From the NCBI RefSeq assembly GCF_016859285.1, contig NC_053422.1, positions 11,455,501 to 11,519,500 on the forward strand: a stretch of 64,000 nucleotides of DNA, written 5' to 3'. The notes beneath the pieces were generated by a model, which made no database searches, was not told the DNA's origin, and worked only from the letters and a program-made list of their open reading frames with translations. Numbering within the stretch: position 1 is the stretch's first letter; every line of letters starts with the position of its first letter. This stretch comes from Xiphias gladius. Its lineage: Eukaryota > Chordata > Actinopteri > Istiophoriformes > Xiphiidae. Positions 22,001-33,589 of this stretch are shown in pieces. Position numbers and translations under genes: made by a program.

Positions 22001-24955
22001 GAGAGACAGAATGTTAGGCTTCATCTTGTAGTGTTTTCTGGCCCTCATTATATTGCGCAACTTCTCACTCGACAATAGCATGCTCGCCACATGTTAGGAC
22101 GAACAGCGTGTTTTCATTACTGACTTGGCGGTGGTCCCTCTTACTCATCTCTTTCAATGTAATAAGCAGCATGGTTCATGTACTGTACTCTGGCCTTCAC
22201 TGGGAATTTTGTCTCCACACTCAGTCCTTTTCACCGCCATCCCCCTTCCTCAGCAGTTGTGGTTCAGGCACATTATCCGTTTTGAAATTCCCGGAAATGA
22301 TTCCATGTTTAGAAACCAAGGGGGCCAAACTTTCCAGTCTGTCAACCTCCACCCCCCGTCTTGAGTCAGTTCCTGTACTGCTTCCTTTGCTTCGTTTCAG
22401 TTCTGCGTATTCTCTGGCACAGTTGCCCTCAGCCCATGTTAAGTTCACTTTAACGCGGCCTATAATAATAATAAAACTTGGGCACATTGGGCTTCCCTAC
22501 TCTGGAAGCCGCTCCGGCCTGTTCCAGTGATGTGCGGGTTAAACCTACCATCAGCGTTTTTTCTCATAATGAGCCCAATGTTCCACTCAGTGACATTTCC
22601 CCAGTACCCCTTACACAGAATTAGCCACAGAGGAAATAAACAAGCTCAGCTCATCAGTCTCATGGTCTGCACTGCAGGGCTGAAGGAGAGACAGACAACA
22701 GACGCTCCTTCAGGAGCTTGACAGTTGAAAATCTTTTTTTTTTTTTGTATTATTATTACATGAAGGTAAAACTACTGCAGTGGGGAAAAGTAATGAAGTG
22801 GATTTACTCAAGTACTATACTTCAGTAAAATGTTGAGATACTTGTACTTTACTTGACCATCTTATACGACCTCATACTTCAACGCCACCACATTTCAGAG
22901 GAAAATATTGTACTTTTGCTGGTCTGCCCAGGGGCCCATTTTCTCATAATCTGTCTGTGGGTCTCATATGGATTTGGCTTGTAGGTCTGCAACTAATGAT
23001 TATTTCCATTATGGATTAATCTTCCAATTATTTTCTCAATTTATCTCTTTATCTATAAAATGTCAGAAAATAGTCTTGTCAGAACTTCCCACAGCCAAAG
23101 CTGACTTCTTCAAATGTCTTGTTTTGTCCGGCCACTGGTCCAAAACCCAAAGACATTCGGACTGTCACTGTTGTATACGACAAAGGAAGAACAAAACTCT
23201 GCAAAAAGCAGGGTCTGGTTGGGGCCTTTGTCACGTTGCATATGTCTGAGATGTGAGCAGGGTCACCAAAGATTTCCCCTCTAAACTTCTCTGATTATTT
23301 TATTTATTTGTTTATTTAAATCCATGTTTACGGCCCAAAAAGGATCCAGCATATAACAAAAAAGCAAAGATTTAGACAAAAGTGCAAAATATATATATTT
23401 TTTTTTATGTTTTTTTTTTTTAATTGTTGCACTGGTACTTTTACTCTGGTAAAGGATCTGAATACTTCTGCCAACACTTGGCTACTAGAGGGTGCAGAAT
23501 ACCAAGACGCTGACACAGACTGTACATCAGGCACCACTCAGTACTGACTTTACCACAGAGACTTTCGCACCGTTGGCAGAGTGAGTCCACGCAGCAGGGA
23601 TAACTCCCCCCCCAGAGCACTGTGTGTAGTTCGACAGATGCCGCCTGTTTGGGGTTTCATCTGATGACAAAGCAGAGATAATGACCAGAATCCTTTCAAT
23701 CACTCCACCATAATCTGAGCTCATGTGTGCTTCTGTGTGGATCTCAGGTCACGTCATTGTCTTGCAAGATTAAAACGAGGGCTTGAGCGCACTCGGCCCA
23801 GAGGGGAGGGGGGCTCCTCAGTAATTAACAGCCAGTGATTGGAGCCGAGCTGTAATTAAACTGCCTGGTCAGCAAAGCAGAGAGAAGCACCCGGAGAGAG
23901 GGAGTTCAGCATTTTAAATTCATTTTGAATGGATTGCGGCCAGTTGCGTGTTGGGAGATGTTGTGGAGGAGCTGCATCCCAGCCTCTTCATCCCTGAAAG
24001 GAGGAGTGGGCTCCATTTGCATTCACCCATTCACCTCAAAAAGTGCGCACATCTGCATCTAATACCATTGTTATTACTCCCGAGATGAAGGTATTTCCCA
24101 ACTGCAGGGAAGGAAGACTGATGTTTGAGAGTCTTCAACTGTCTAGCAATCCATTACACATGACATATTTTAAAAATCCTGTTGACTTACTTACTGAAAT
24201 ACTCACTTTACTTGAGTATCTCTGTTTCAAGCCAATTCACACTTTTATTTGACCACATTTCGGAGGCAAACATTATACTTTTTACTCCACTACATTTATC
24301 TGAGCGCTGTGGTAACTAGTTACTTTACAAATTAAGATTTTACATATGAAGATCTTATAGAATCTGATGCATCCCTATAGATTAAACTACTCAACTGTAT
24401 ATGAAATTAGAGCTAAAACGATTAGTCGATGGACAGAAAAATAATCTGTGACTATTTTTTTTCGCGTAAAGATTTAATGGTTCCACCTCCTTGAACATGA
24501 GAGTTTGCCGCTTTTCGTTGCCTTAATTGACACTAAACCGAGTAACTTGTGGGTCTGAAGATGTCGCTTTGGGCTTTTTGGGCGGAATTTCTCTCCGTGT
24601 TTTGACTTTTTACAGGCCAAACCAAATCAGCACATCGATCAATAGTGAAAATAGTCATTGGTTGCAGCCTTTTATGAAACAGTTAAAAAAAAAAAAGTGT
24701 TGCACCATAACCAACTACAATAGCACAATGCTGCCTACACACGACTGCATCAATAATCCAATAATATACTGTAATATACAAGTATTTTAAAGTACATCTT
24801 TCCAATAATACGTTCATACTTTTCCTTGAGTAAATGATCTGACAACGTCTTCCGCCGAAAAGCTTTGAATGAGGTTTCTTTCTTCTACAGTTTGGACCCA
24901 CGAACTCACCTGCGAAGGACACGATGAGCACAGCAACGATGCGGTTTAGGGGCAT
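16004..24955 (-). CDS. srpx2: Sushi repeat-containing protein X-linked 2, secreted
   Basis: Ten coding exons on the complement: 24955-24910, 21567-21490, 21237-21046, 20521-20345, 19997-19874, 19789-19668, 19543-19364, 19059-18926, 18835-18714, 16184-16004. All junctions keep phase; the product is about 451 aa (human SRPX2 is 465). Order: hydrophobic signal peptide ([15 protein letters not shown]), AGSG...LDYK linker, sushi 1 (residues about 42-105, [11 protein letters not shown]), sushi 2 (105-164), HYR domain (165-246, [19 protein letters not shown]), sushi 3 (247-306, [13 protein letters not shown]) and the DUF4174 domain (307-451, [26 protein letters not shown]). In mammals the protein binds uPAR and acts in angiogenesis, cell migration and synapse formation. 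Sushi 1, sushi 3 and the C-terminus fit SRPX2 better than SRPX. A further in-frame Met lies upstream at 25039, but starting at 24955 puts the signal peptide at the N-terminus. Confidence 0.93.
16270..17340. repeat. Repeat-rich part of srpx2 intron 9
   Basis: It contains a segment (about 16300-16440) resembling one at 38.37-38.56 kb (gctcatt...agct..., ggc(g)gcagcaggcagc). At 16890-17050 there is the 'gccgctatatttgtcgctaggtgc ... ttggcaacactgcct' block, which I recognise as a dispersed fish repeat. No gene is visible; the element names are unknown to me. Confidence 0.5.
17920..18170. repeat. Likely dispersed repeat fragment in srpx2 intron 9
   Basis: The text 'ccaccagctaaccagcagctaaatgttccactatgtgcaccagc' has the look of a common percomorph interspersed repeat. 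It has no coding potential and its boundaries are approximate. Confidence 0.4.
19120..19312. repeat. Copy of the 'acttttacttaagtaaaggatctga' dispersed family
   Basis: Both ends carry 'tacttttac(t)' and 'ttaagtaaaggatctgagcacttcttccgccact', an AT-rich inverted-repeat element that recurs many times in the window. It lies in srpx2 intron 7. Confidence 0.7.
22765..22935. repeat. Second copy of the 'acttttacttaagt' family (srpx2 intron 1)
   Basis: It contains 'actgcagtggggaaaagtaatgaagtggatttactcaagtactatacttcagtaaaatgttgagatacttgtactttacttga', typical of this element's body. Related pieces follow at 23420-23490, 24180-24330 and 24770-24860 in the same intron. Confidence 0.6.
22984..23225. repeat. 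Copy of the 'gctgcaactaatgatta' dispersed family (srpx2 intron 1)
   Basis: Characteristic order: 'tctgcaactaatgattattt', 'ctataaaatgtcagaaaatag', 'cttcaaatgtcttgttttgtccg', 'caaaacccaaagacattc'. The same order occurs at 27.07-27.87, 28.6-28.9 and 61.4-62.0 kb, and reversed at 24.41-24.67 kb. Confidence 0.75.
24408..24672. repeat. Reverse-oriented copy of the 'gctgcaactaatgatta' family
   Basis: It begins 'gagctaaaacgattagtcgatggacagaaaaataatctg' and ends 'gtgaaaatagtcattggttgcagcc', the same terminal pieces as the other copies but inverted. Confidence 0.65.
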
Positions 24956-25789
24956 GTCAGAAACGCAAAGGTGTCCCTGGAACTGGAAAACCAAGGTTGC
25001 TCTCTCGGGTTTTTGTGGGGTTCCGAACCCGGAGTCCAAAATCCTCCACCCCCCCCCTCTCTAAAAAAATAAAATAAAAAAATAGACAAAAGTACAAAGT
25101 TATAATCCAGCGAAAGTTAACAGCTGATACGAGGAAACTTCACTTCTTCTTCTCCCGTCAGAGTCTCCGCAGTTTTGTTTTGTTTTTTTGTTTTTGGGGG
25201 GTTTTTTTTGGTTTTTTTGGGGGGGGAAGAAAGGATCCTTCTAGCTCACCATCAAACACCAACAACCACTTGGTGGCACTGCCGGACCTCCCGCGTTTGT
25301 GTGCGTCCTCCCACCGCTGCATTAAAACATGACGCTCCAGCCATTTGGTCGCAACCCGAGCCCCTCGCATAAATCATACGACCAGAGTAAAGATTAACAT
25401 GGGCCACGGGTCTACACACAGATAAAGGTCGACAGTCAGTGGGGAGAATCCCTCCCTCTCATATTTCCTTGGAACTGATGGTGTGGCTAATGAGATCAGC
25501 AGTGATTCAACATTATTAATTCCCCCTGATTACAATACTTATGATTTATTCCTCTGGTGAATTATTCTTTTCTGTAGTGCCATTATTTATGGGAACTTAG
25601 ATGTCTTGTGATTTTAACCTCATTACGTTATCGCCAACATAATATAATACAATAATATAAATACTTAAAAATGTAAAATTAATACTTAGGGTTTTTTTTA
25701 TATCATATATCATAGTAAGCCAAAAATTGTTGAACTGTATTACATCATACAGAGATCTGTTTCCGTTATTCAACCTTCCCTGGCTGATG

Positions 25790-25985
25790 TCAGTGGGGTG
25801 GACAAAATAATAGAAACACCGGTCAACACAGTTAAGCAGCACCACAAGCCGCAGCCGCCAAAATGAGCACGACGCAGTTTCAACACAATCTGGACATTAT
25901 TGGAGGGTTTATTGCAGAAATGATGTAGTAGACTACGTTAGTTTTGGCTAGGTGTACCTAATAAACTGACAACTGAGTGTATATA
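25790..25985. mobile_element. Non-autonomous DNA element in the srpx2/tspan6 divergent spacer
   Basis: It starts 'ggggtggacaaaataatagaaacacc' and ends 'ggtgtacctaataaactgacaactgagtgta', two motifs typical of a short fish Tc1-like MITE. No open frame. It sits upstream of both divergent genes. Confidence 0.55.
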
Positions 25986-26214
25986 AGAATTATATTAATA
26001 CGCCACTCCAGGGCTTTTGTAAAAATAGAACTAGTACTTTTGATACTTTAAGTGCATTTTGCTTATTATACTTTACTGAAGTTTGATTATAAGTGCAGAT
26101 GTTTTTTTAACCTGTACTAGAGACATTTTGCATTGATATAAGCTATTGATAACGAGGAGGAAAGCCTCTTTAACATGGCCCCTTTTTTTTTTTTTTTTTT
26201 TGCCTGTCAGGGTT

Positions 26215-26225
26215 CACGTGAGTCA
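26215..26225. promoter_or_regulatory. Candidate E-box/AP-1 composite site upstream of the tetraspanin gene
   Basis: The sequence cacgtgagtca overlaps a perfect CACGTG E-box with TGAGTCA (AP-1 consensus), about 330 bases before the ATG at 26550. The surrounding 26220-26380 is locally rich in CpG. Function is inferred from motif match only. Confidence 0.3.
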
Positions 26226-26549
26226 GTTGTTTTCAGCGCGTGTTTTATTTTGAAATCCGAGCCCGGCGGTGATCCGTTTCAGACGTGGCTGCAGACTCGA
26301 CGCTGGTCCGCGCGGAGGACTCAGTCCCCTCAGGAAAGTGAACCTGGGTTAGTGACGACACTTCCGCCCCTCGTCTTGGATTTATCCCCGAAGTTTTTTT
26401 TGTTTTTTTTCTCTTTTCCTTTTTTTTTTTTTTTTCCTCCTCATCTCTCCTCCAGGGCGCTGTGAAGTGAAGTTTTTCTCTCTTTCTTTCAGCCCAAAGT
26501 AAAAAACAAAAAACAAAAAAAAAAAAAACAACAAAACAAAAACACCACA

Positions 26550-29500
26550 ATGTCGCCGCCGTCTCGACGGCTTCAGACGAAGCCAGTGATTACCTGCCTG
26601 AAGACTTTCCTCATCTCCTACAGCCTCATATTCTGGGTGAGTAGCAGGACATGTAATGGGGGACAACAAGCTAAAGGAGCAACAATGGGCTAGAAGCCGC
26701 GGCGGTGCCAACGGGGCTAACTACATCACCTCCTCAAATCAGGACGGAGGAAAAAACGCAGGGAGTTTAAACGCGTTGAACAAATGCCCGTGGGGTCGAA
26801 GTGGAGTTAGTGTTGTGTGGACGCAAAGAACCACTTTGTCGAAAATGTACCGACCGTCGGGGACGCCGCGGCAGACGTTTGTGTCGTTCAGCCACTCGGA
26901 AAGTAGCCGCTAGATATTTTTGTCTCAGTGACCGAGAAAAGCACTTCGCCTAAACAACCTACGGTGTAACCGGGCCGTTTAGAAGTGACACATTATCCAC
27001 CGAGGGCTGGATTGAACCCTCGCTCTCTCGCTTGTTGTTCTACGGTCCAAATTAATTATGAGTAACGTAAAGCTGCAACGAGCGGTCGGTTAATCGATCG
27101 ACGTCGACTGACTGAACATGAATCGGTTACGCGTTATTTTTTGATCATCGTTTTTAAAAAAAAAATCTGTTAATGTAGCCTCATTGTGTGGTCTATAAAA
27201 TGTCAGAAATGGCCAAAAAAACCCCAAAGATATTCAGTTTAGAGCTGCAACGACTATCAAATTGTAAGATAATTTAATCTTTTAACCAATTTGAGCAAAA
27301 ATGCCAAACGTTTGCTCATTTCAGCTTCTCCGATGTCAGGATGTGATGTGGGGCTTAAAGTCAATGATTTTTTTCATTATCAGTGAATCTGCTGATTAGT
27401 GATTAATTGCTTGGTCTTGGTGAAAATGCCAGTACAAATTCCTCTAGCTAAAGGTGACGTTTTCAAATGTCTTGCTTTGTCTGACCAGCTGTCCAAAGCT
27501 CAAAAGATTTGTTCGGGTTCATGATCACATACGACAAAGAGAGGTCATCTATTCTCACATTTGAGAAGCTGCAACGAAGAAATGTTTAGTATTTTTACTT
27601 GAAAAATGATTAAGATTAATTGCTTATCAAAATAGTTGCTGATTAGTTTTTGTTGATTGACTTATTAGTTAATAGATGAATTGTTGCAGCTACAATTTGA
27701 TGCTTTGGTCGAACGAAATAAGCAATATGAATACAGGAACCTTGGGCTGCTGGAAATTATAATAAGCAATTTCACTATTGTCTGATTGTCTGTTTATTAA
27801 CAAAACGATTAATCGAGACAAGAAACAGCAGAACAACTGATCACGAAAATAACTGCTAGTTGCAGCCCCAACTACATGTAAGGAAAATAAACACGAGATT
27901 GTATTCAGACGAAAGTGAGCACTTATCGCTCCTCCTGTTAATCTTTGTACTGGGCAAACAGCTATCTCAGGCTGCGGCGGCTGCTAACACAAAGTTCAGG
28001 TCAGTGCTTTTATCTGACAATTTACTGCTCTTGGCTGGTTGAGCTGATGCCTCCCCTCAGGCTAATGACTCATGTGGGCGGTGTTAAAGGAAAAGATGAT
28101 GAGACGATTGAAGCACAGCAGGCTGGGGCTAGTGGGGTACACCAGGTGTCTTTTTCCTATAACGCTGAGAGGTAATTAATCTGCAGCATGTGCATCGTGT
28201 ATCTTATGGATGACACAAGTGCAAGGAGCGTTCAGCAACTATACGGTGACTTTGTACGGTACGCATCTTGTCTCGGGGCCTAAATATCCTCCTCTAACTC
28301 ATACGCTCCCCTTCATCTGCACTTCCTCCCCCGAGGAACAGTGTAGATTTAATAAAGGAAATCAATAATGGAAATTGCGTTTTTCTCATATTCAGCCCAT
28401 CGTGATTCTTAATTAAACCTACCCTTGATATTTGCCAGATTTAGTGCAAATCACTGGTCTATCTGAGGAGCTGTGTATGCATGATCACTGCTTGCTACGC
28501 AGCAAAGATGAATATTTTCTAGAGCTGTGTTAGGAGACCTGACATTTGACATGCAGAGCGTTTCCACCAGACATGATGGAGGAAGTTAACTGGTGTAAAA
28601 GACTGGATTTCAGTCAGGGTTGCAACTAATGATCATTTTCATCATCGAATAAGGCGAGACAGGTATATTCTTGATTTATATATTTGATTGTTTAGTCAAT
28701 AAAATGTCAGACAACATCACAAGACATCTTCAAATTGCTTGTTTAGTCCGAACAGTCCAAACCCAAAGATATTAAGTTTGTGATCATATATGACAAAGAA
28801 AAACATCAAATTCGCACATTTGAAAAGCTGGAACCAGCAAATATTTGGCATTTTTGGTTGAAAAATGACAAACTCACAATTAATTTAGTTCATGATTAAT
28901 TTGACGGTTTTACTTGTCTGAATGTTAATCTTCGCATTTTAGCTCGTAAACATGAAGTGATTCTTCAGTTTTGTTACTTAAAGTCATCGACAGCAAAACC
29001 GTAGATTTGACCATTTAAAACGATTTGGATTTGATAAAATGCTACTGAACCACGGGGTGGTTAGGAAGGTGGGTTTGAGCCTTTAATCTTAGGTTTTGTC
29101 TCAGACCCGGCCATAAAAACCCTCCTGGTCTTTCTGTGGGGCTCTTTGATGCTGGAGCTGACTCGCCCTGCCGTCTCCTTCAGTTCACAGGCGTGATCCT
29201 GCTGGCAGTCGGGGTGTGGGGGAAGGTGAGCCTGGAGGCCTACTTGTCCCTGGCTTCTGAGGAGAGCACCAATGCACCATATGTCCTCATTGGGACCGGA
29301 GCCACCATTGTTATTTTCGGACTGTTCGGTTGCTTCGCTACATGCCGCGGCAGCCCATGGATGCTCAAACTGGTCAGTGAAGGAACAGTAACCCCTGAAA
29401 TATCCCCCTCAGATGTGACCTTGTATAACTGTTTTTCTCCCTCGTTTTGTTTCTTCAGTATGCCATGTTTTTGACCGTGGTGTTCCTGGCTGAGCTTGTG

Positions 29501-31200
29501 GCAGGCATCTCAGGCTTTATCTTCAGACACGAGGTGAGTTACTGGTGCAAAGCAATGAAATATTTCACAGACGGATCACGTGAGCCCATTTAAATATGTT
29601 CTACTTTGTTTTGAATTCACCAGATCAAAGCCAAATTAGGCAGTGGCTTTAAAAACGCTGTGAAGTCCTACAATAGCACCAGCAGCAGCAGCACTGCAGT
29701 TGACGCCATCCAGAGGACTGTAAGTAAGGGGTTTTCGACCGCGCTAACAGTTTCGTTTTTATCTGACTTTGTTTGCGTCTCGCTGTACAAACTAACAAAC
29801 TCGTGTTTATATAAGAATATTTCAGAGGGTAACTAAACACTGAACCACAGAGAAGCACTGCTGCAGCTCTCTCTGTGGGTTTAAAATGTCGAGCAAGTTG
29901 CTCTTGTAACTGCAGGTGTTTTCCCAATAGGTGATCGAAAACATCTGCAGTGACATCACTCATTGTGCTGTGGCAAGAAACCCAACATTCAGCTGTTTTG
30001 TTTTTTTTTTTTGTTGTTTTTGCATTCTTAAAAATGCTTTCCGACCCACTTTTCTGTTGAATAAAGAATTTTGTTACATGTATTTTGTCGTTGGATTGAT
30101 TCTATGTAGTTGCAATGCTGCGGGGTGAAAAATTACACTGACTGGAGCAGCACGGCTTACTTCAAAGAGAAGGGGATCCCTGCCAGCTGCTGTAAAGACA
30201 ACACCAAGTGCTCACCGGAGACCCTGAAGGACCTCGACAAGGCTGCGAAAGAGGTGTACACGACGGTGAGTTCACTGCCCACGCCGACGCTAGATATTAT
30301 GAAGCCTCAAATCAGTCATGTTGTGAAGTGAATGAAGTGCGTATTGGCAACATGCACATCCAAAACTGTCCAGCTGGGTTTGTAGAAAAACTTTGAAAGC
30401 CATTTATAAATCTTTCTTTTTCTGCTCTGTAGGGCTGCTTTGCATTGGTGACCCATGTGATGGAGGCCAACCTGGGCATCATCGCAGGGATCTCCTTTGG
30501 GATTGCATTCTTCCAGGTACATCACATGTTGTTCTCTCAGATATTTTGTCTCAGAACAAACGGAGCCATGTTGTGCTTCTGGTGGTTTCAAGTACAATTA
30601 GTTTTCCCAACATCAAATCTAGTTTTTGTAGCTTTGGCCATCATTCTTACTGGTTATGGGAACATTTTACTCACAAATTTTATTGTTGAGATGTGGGGGT
30701 TGCACTGACAAAGACGGAGTCTACTTGGGCAGCAACTGGACAGATGACTTTGTGACAGCCTAGATGATATGAATGTTGAAAGCAAGCAAAGAAATCAAGC
30801 ATCACATTGTAAAACTCGGTACAGCAGGTCAACGTTGAACCAGATAGTCGCTGTGCAGAATCAAATAACATTTACAGCGAGTAATAACTTCAACTATGAC
30901 CTTCAGTTTCACTTTGAAAAAGTTGTTTAGACAAAATACAGTAGTTTATGTTTACAGTTACTGATAACCTGTCTTGAGCACTGACCTGGTTGCTCTATGC
31001 ACTCATTTCGTTTCATACAAGAAGATTAATTAATTTTTTAAAGATGAATTTGGTGTATCTTGATTGGAATTGTGTCTGCGTTTTGACCATTTGTGTTTTT
31101 GTTTTGTTTTTTTTCATGTCTTTCCTCTCAGCTCATTGGAATATTCCTGGCCTGCTGCTTGTCTCGATACATCACCAACAATCAGTATGAGATGGTCTAA
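26550..31200 (+). CDS. tspan6: Tetraspanin 6/7-type four-pass membrane protein
   Basis: Seven coding exons: 26550-26636, 29184-29372, 29459-29533, 29624-29719, 30110-30265, 30433-30516, 31132-31200; all are phase 0 and give 251 aa (human TSPAN6 and TSPAN7 are 245 and 249). Four hydrophobic segments flank a large extracellular loop with the tetraspanin signature: CCG at 152-154, CC at 176-177, C183 and C203. N-glycosylation sequons occur at NST and NYT. Tetraspanins organise membrane microdomains; TSPAN6 acts in endosomal sorting and innate signalling, TSPAN7 in neurons. The N-terminus (SRRLQTKPVITC), YNST loop, EKG-P-SCCK and C-terminal ITNNQYE favour TSPAN6, while STNAPYVLIGTG and CFATCRGSPWMLKLY favour TSPAN7. 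Neighbouring srpx2, head-to-head as for human TSPAN6, decides the symbol. Residual doubt is between the two paralogues only. Confidence 0.85.
27068..27870. repeat. Two adjacent copies of the 'gctgcaactaatgatta' family in tetraspanin intron 1
   Basis: The first copy starts 'aaagctgcaacgagcggtcggttaatcgatcg' and the second near 27241 'agagctgcaacgactatc'. Both carry 'ctataaaatgtcagaaa' or 'caaatgtcttgctttgtctgacc' internally, and the block ends 'gctagttgcagccccaact'. Confidence 0.7.
28612..28915. repeat. Another 'gctgcaactaatgatta' family copy in tetraspanin intron 1
   Basis: It starts 'cagggttgcaactaatgatcattttcatcatcg', continues 'caataaaatgtcagacaac', 'caaattgcttgtttagtccg', 'aacagtccaaacccaaagatatt' and ends 'tcatgattaatttgacgg'. 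Confidence 0.75.
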
Positions 31201-31216
31201 CAGTGACCTCCCACAG

Positions 31217-31432
31217 GTAAGACTTTTTATCGACAAAGTCATTGAATCTTAGGGAAGTGAGCACTGTGGTTCCTCGTTGGGAGAATGAATCAGATACAGA
31301 TTGTGCCAAACACAGATTGTGAACTTTGTTGCCCAAGAAACTGCAGGAGGAATTTGATGATCTAACGTTCAAATGCAAATACAAATTAGCTGTTATTATA
31401 ACAACCTGTCTGCTTTCTCTCTGTGTTTGCAG
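31217..31432 (+). other. tspan6: Probable intron in the tetraspanin 3'UTR
   Basis: Sixteen bases after the stop, ccacag|gtaagac is a strong donor, and tttctctctgtgtttgcag at 31414-31432 is a strong acceptor. The stop-to-junction distance is too short to trigger nonsense-mediated decay under the usual 50-55-base rule. Inferred from splice-site sequence only. Confidence 0.6.
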
Positions 31433-32134
31433 GTTACTGATGGGCAGCTCCTGACAAAAACTGAGTTAAATGATACTCCTGTGATTTTAACATTGTGTTT
31501 GTATGCGTGTTAGTTATTACCATTTTAGAGAGGGGGAAAAAAAACCCACTGCTGCTTCTTTTATTCAGTCTCACCAATGACAAACAAGCAGAAGGGAATC
31601 ACGAAAAAGGAAAATCAAAAAGGGACAATACCCGCAGAGTAGTTTGACCTAAAGAAACATTTTCAGAGATCAGTGTTACTCCGGGGATTTAATTGGGGAA
31701 TTTCCATCAAACATAGATGTCATTACATAGGTGTTGCTTTCTCATTTGACTCTACCAGTTTCTTGTGTCTTTGTATAATGCAGTTGCCTTATTTTGTAAT
31801 TTAGCCATAAATAGTCTGTAGCAGATGAAATCTAGACAATAAGCTGATAAATGTTCATCTTCTCTGCAACACTAAGTGAATTTCCGTGTGTGAAACCTAT
31901 TTAACCGGAGAGATGGAAACAAGAGGTCGCCACCCTGAAATCAAGTACGTGTGATTTACGGAAAGGACTTCGGAGTTGTGTGGAAGAGGAGCCTCGTTAA
32001 TGATCGTGTAGGCCAGTATTGTTGAAAGCCTGTGTTCGTGTGTGCCAATTACAGCTGCCTAGCCACCTTCATATCACAGTCTCCAGTGTTAAATTGTTAC
32101 TCTTTTGTGGATGCATGTGAAATACTTGAAAAAA

Positions 32135-32140
32135 AATAAA
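32135..32140 (+). terminator. tspan6: Poly(A) signal AATAAA for the tetraspanin gene
   Basis: It follows an open 3'UTR without recognisable repeats, about 0.7 kb beyond the putative 3'UTR splice acceptor. Confidence 0.55.
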
Positions 32141-32619
32141 GATGAAATCCAGTATCTTTACCAAAGGCAGCTCAGGATGTGTCTGTGCCACAGCGGAGGT
32201 AGATGTTTTGGGCAGACGAGCATGACTCAGTTATTTGGGGCCCTTGGGAGGGATCCATACAAAATACGAGATGTGCAGGGCATATAGTTTTTCAATATGC
32301 AGGGCAACTTTTAATTTAACATCAGCATAATATTTAAGGATAGGACAGTATTAAATGTAAAGTTTCGATAATCTAGTGCACTGTGTCGGTAGTAGCTGTG
32401 GGTATTAATTTATTTGGATTAGAAGCCTTGGCACCTTTGTCAATAATGGTATGAAAATAGGTCTACAAATAATGTGACTATTTGAGAAAAATATAAGTGC
32501 ATTCAGATGTCTATAGCCTAAAACGTTTTTTGAGAAAGAAAATGATGGCTGTGTACCGTATGATCACACAGGAATTCACTGTTCATTTCACTCGGTTACG
32601 ACAGAGCCCAGAAACGAAG

Positions 32620-33190
32620 ATTATACTAATCGAGGTAACACCATAAATCACACAAGATGTATTTAATTCGCTCGATGTTTATTTAAACATCGACTGAAAA
32701 CAGTGTCGGTTACCATATGAACACCGAGTCAGGTTCTACTTGCTGTAATCATTTGCCATGTTCATACTGGCCTACCGTGCTTTCAGTGTAAGAGATGGGG
32801 GACAAAATCCAGAGGCTTTTTTTTTTGTCCTGCTGAAATGTGTTTTTCTGATGTTAATATGAGGCTTCAGCAGGCTGAGTTAGTCAAGTGGATGCCTTCC
32901 AAAGTTACAGCCTTTCTAGTGCAAAATCCCCCCCCCCCCCTTTGTTTCCCCCCGACAGCCTTTCCCTGCTGAGCTGTAGTGGAAGGATAGTACCAAAAAG
33001 AAGGAATGTTTTAACTTGAAACTCTGGAAGATTACCACTTGATCTGACTAACTCAGACTGCTGAGGACTTTTATGAGTTTCAGATAAAATTATCAAAACA
33101 TGTTGGCACAAAACGAGGACTGTGGATTCTGTCGCCCATCCCTTTCTTCATTTATACAGCGTAGGTTGGCTGAGCATACATGCTCTTACA
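32620..33190. mobile_element. Foldback MITE, copy 2
   Basis: Arms 'cagcaggctgagttagtcaagtggatgccttcc' (about 32868) and 'ggaagattaccacttgatctgactaactcagactgctgagg' (about 33028) are inverted. Outer parts 'gatgggggacaaaatcc' and 'ggattctgtcgcccatccc' are inverted too. The layout is the same as the copy at 13.2-13.7 kb. A C10 run sits at the hairpin apex. Confidence 0.75.
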
Positions 33191-33589
33191 CAGCAGCACC
33201 ATGCTCACAGTTAAAATAAATCACAGGGAGGCAAGAAGGAAGGACAAACACTGATAAAAAAGAAAACACGTTTAGACAATGTAAAACGTGCAGCCTCAGT
33301 GAAAGCAGTCACAAGCAGGGCGAGAGCGAGCACTGAGAACGTTCTTGAAGTCGCAGGGAGGCGTAATGTTTGGATTTTTAACTGACGTTGCAGATTATTC
33401 CATTAAAATTGCTGCGCTGACAGCAAAGGCGGTCTTTCCCAGATCAGTTGTGGTTCATGGTTTCCTGAAGCATCAACCAATCACGCTGGAGCACGTTAAG
33501 TATGGGCCAGAGTGCCAAAGCAGCATGGAAGAGACAGAAGAAGGCAGTTTTCCACTGACTGCTTTGTCGATACATAACTGCCAATGTTT

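Noticed and set aside
16004..24955. Assignment of the second gene as srpx
   Set aside because: [11 protein letters not shown], the sushi 3 text [13 protein letters not shown] and the C-terminal [10 protein letters not shown] pattern fit SRPX2.
26245..26711. Lys/Phe-rich frames on the complement near tetraspanin exon 1
   Set aside because: They arise from T- and A-runs in the 5' flank and have no family features.
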